Below the pieces are notes generated by a model, which made no database searches, was not told where the DNA came from, and saw nothing but the letters and a program-made list of their open reading frames with translations. From Candidatus Omnitrophota bacterium (GTDB lineage: Bacteria; Omnitrophota; Gorgyraeia; Duberdicusellales; 4484-171), in NCBI GenBank assembly GCA_030601015.1, contig JAUVUO010000099.1, forward strand, positions 1 to 5,405: 5,405 bases of DNA. Direction: 5' to 3'. Shown piece by piece: positions 5,381 to 5,405 of this stretch; the stretch's first letter is position 1; each line of letters starts with the position of its first letter. Both the position numbers and the translations under genes were made by a program.

Positions 5381-5405
5381 GGACTGTTGAGAAATGCAAC
5401 AATCC
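5381..5405 (+). repeat. Terminal hairpin of the GGGACTGTTG family
   Basis: GGACTGTTG (5381-5389) pairs with CAACAATCC (5397-5405) with a single C-A mismatch, around the loop AGAAATG. Including G5380, the left arm GGGACTGTTG is identical to 3256-3265, and both right arms begin CAACA. The window ends inside or at the edge of the right arm, so the full element is not seen. Its core CTGTTGAGAAAT repeats 5149-5160. Confidence 0.6.

Larger units (their letters stand above)
5085..5405. other. Gene-free, repeat-rich tail with locally raised G+C
   Basis: No convincing gene is visible on either strand. The first 40 bases match the AT-rich background. From about 5127 composition shifts: 55 of 100 bases are G or C over 5181-5280 by hand count, against 32% in a counted coding stretch. 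It contains several inverted repeats, a 12-base direct repeat, a REP-like palindrome and a strong promoter-like sequence, listed separately. The shift plus palindromes suggests inserted non-coding repeat DNA, perhaps mobile. Confidence 0.6.

Noticed and set aside
5394..5405. Start of a new CDS (ATG CAA CAA TCC) at the right edge
   Set aside because: Only four codons are visible and they lie inside a repeat hairpin, so a gene cannot be supported from this window.
1..5405. CRISPR array, tRNA or rRNA genes
   Set aside because: No regularly spaced repeats, cloverleaf sequences or ribosomal RNA stretches were seen.

Overview
This is a 5.4 kb, AT-rich window (32% G+C in a 60-base stretch counted by hand) with every recognisable gene on the + strand. 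It suggests a low-GC, diderm bacterium. The evidence is a lipoprotein, BamE/SmpA-type 'YGxP' motifs, and a membrane-anchored protein with Big-type immunoglobulin-like repeats and a DUF4129-like tail. The style resembles uncultivated lineages such as Omnitrophota or Elusimicrobiota, but no marker gene is present and this placement is a guess. Shine-Dalgarno signals are weak or absent before most starts.

Left part (1-3254): a two-gene cell-envelope unit. The first gene is cut by the left edge. It is open from base 2, not just from the TTG at 182. It is mostly charged helix and ends in one Big-like domain interrupted by a TAA at 935-937. Past that TAA the same frame continues the domain for 17 codons to a TAG at 989-991, one base before the second gene. 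So the first gene looks recently truncated by a nonsense change (or the base call is wrong). The second gene encodes a 753-residue protein: signal/anchor segment, short BamE-like motif, five Big-like repeats, an acidic linker, a transmembrane helix and a DUF4129-like cytoplasmic domain. DUF4129 domains usually accompany transglutaminase-type membrane proteins, so the unsequenced left flank may hold such a gene.

Middle (3255-4697): a hairpin sits directly after the big gene, followed by an AT-rich leader with a plausible promoter. Then come a divergent GroES-family protein with an enlarged roof loop and no GroEL beside it, and a membrane-anchored alpha/beta hydrolase of the ABHD13/BEM46 type with a complete catalytic triad. 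These two are probably co-transcribed.

Right part (4698-5405): a small lipoprotein with a helical stalk and a BamE/SmpA-like C-terminus, then about 320 bases without a convincing gene. From about 5127 this tail is much richer in G+C (55 of 100 bases over 5181-5280). It holds several inverted repeats, a REP-like palindrome, an extended -10 promoter and, at the very end, a hairpin sharing GGGACTGTTG with the hairpin after the big gene. This looks like a mobile or REP-type intergenic repeat family. It is the least explained part of the window.
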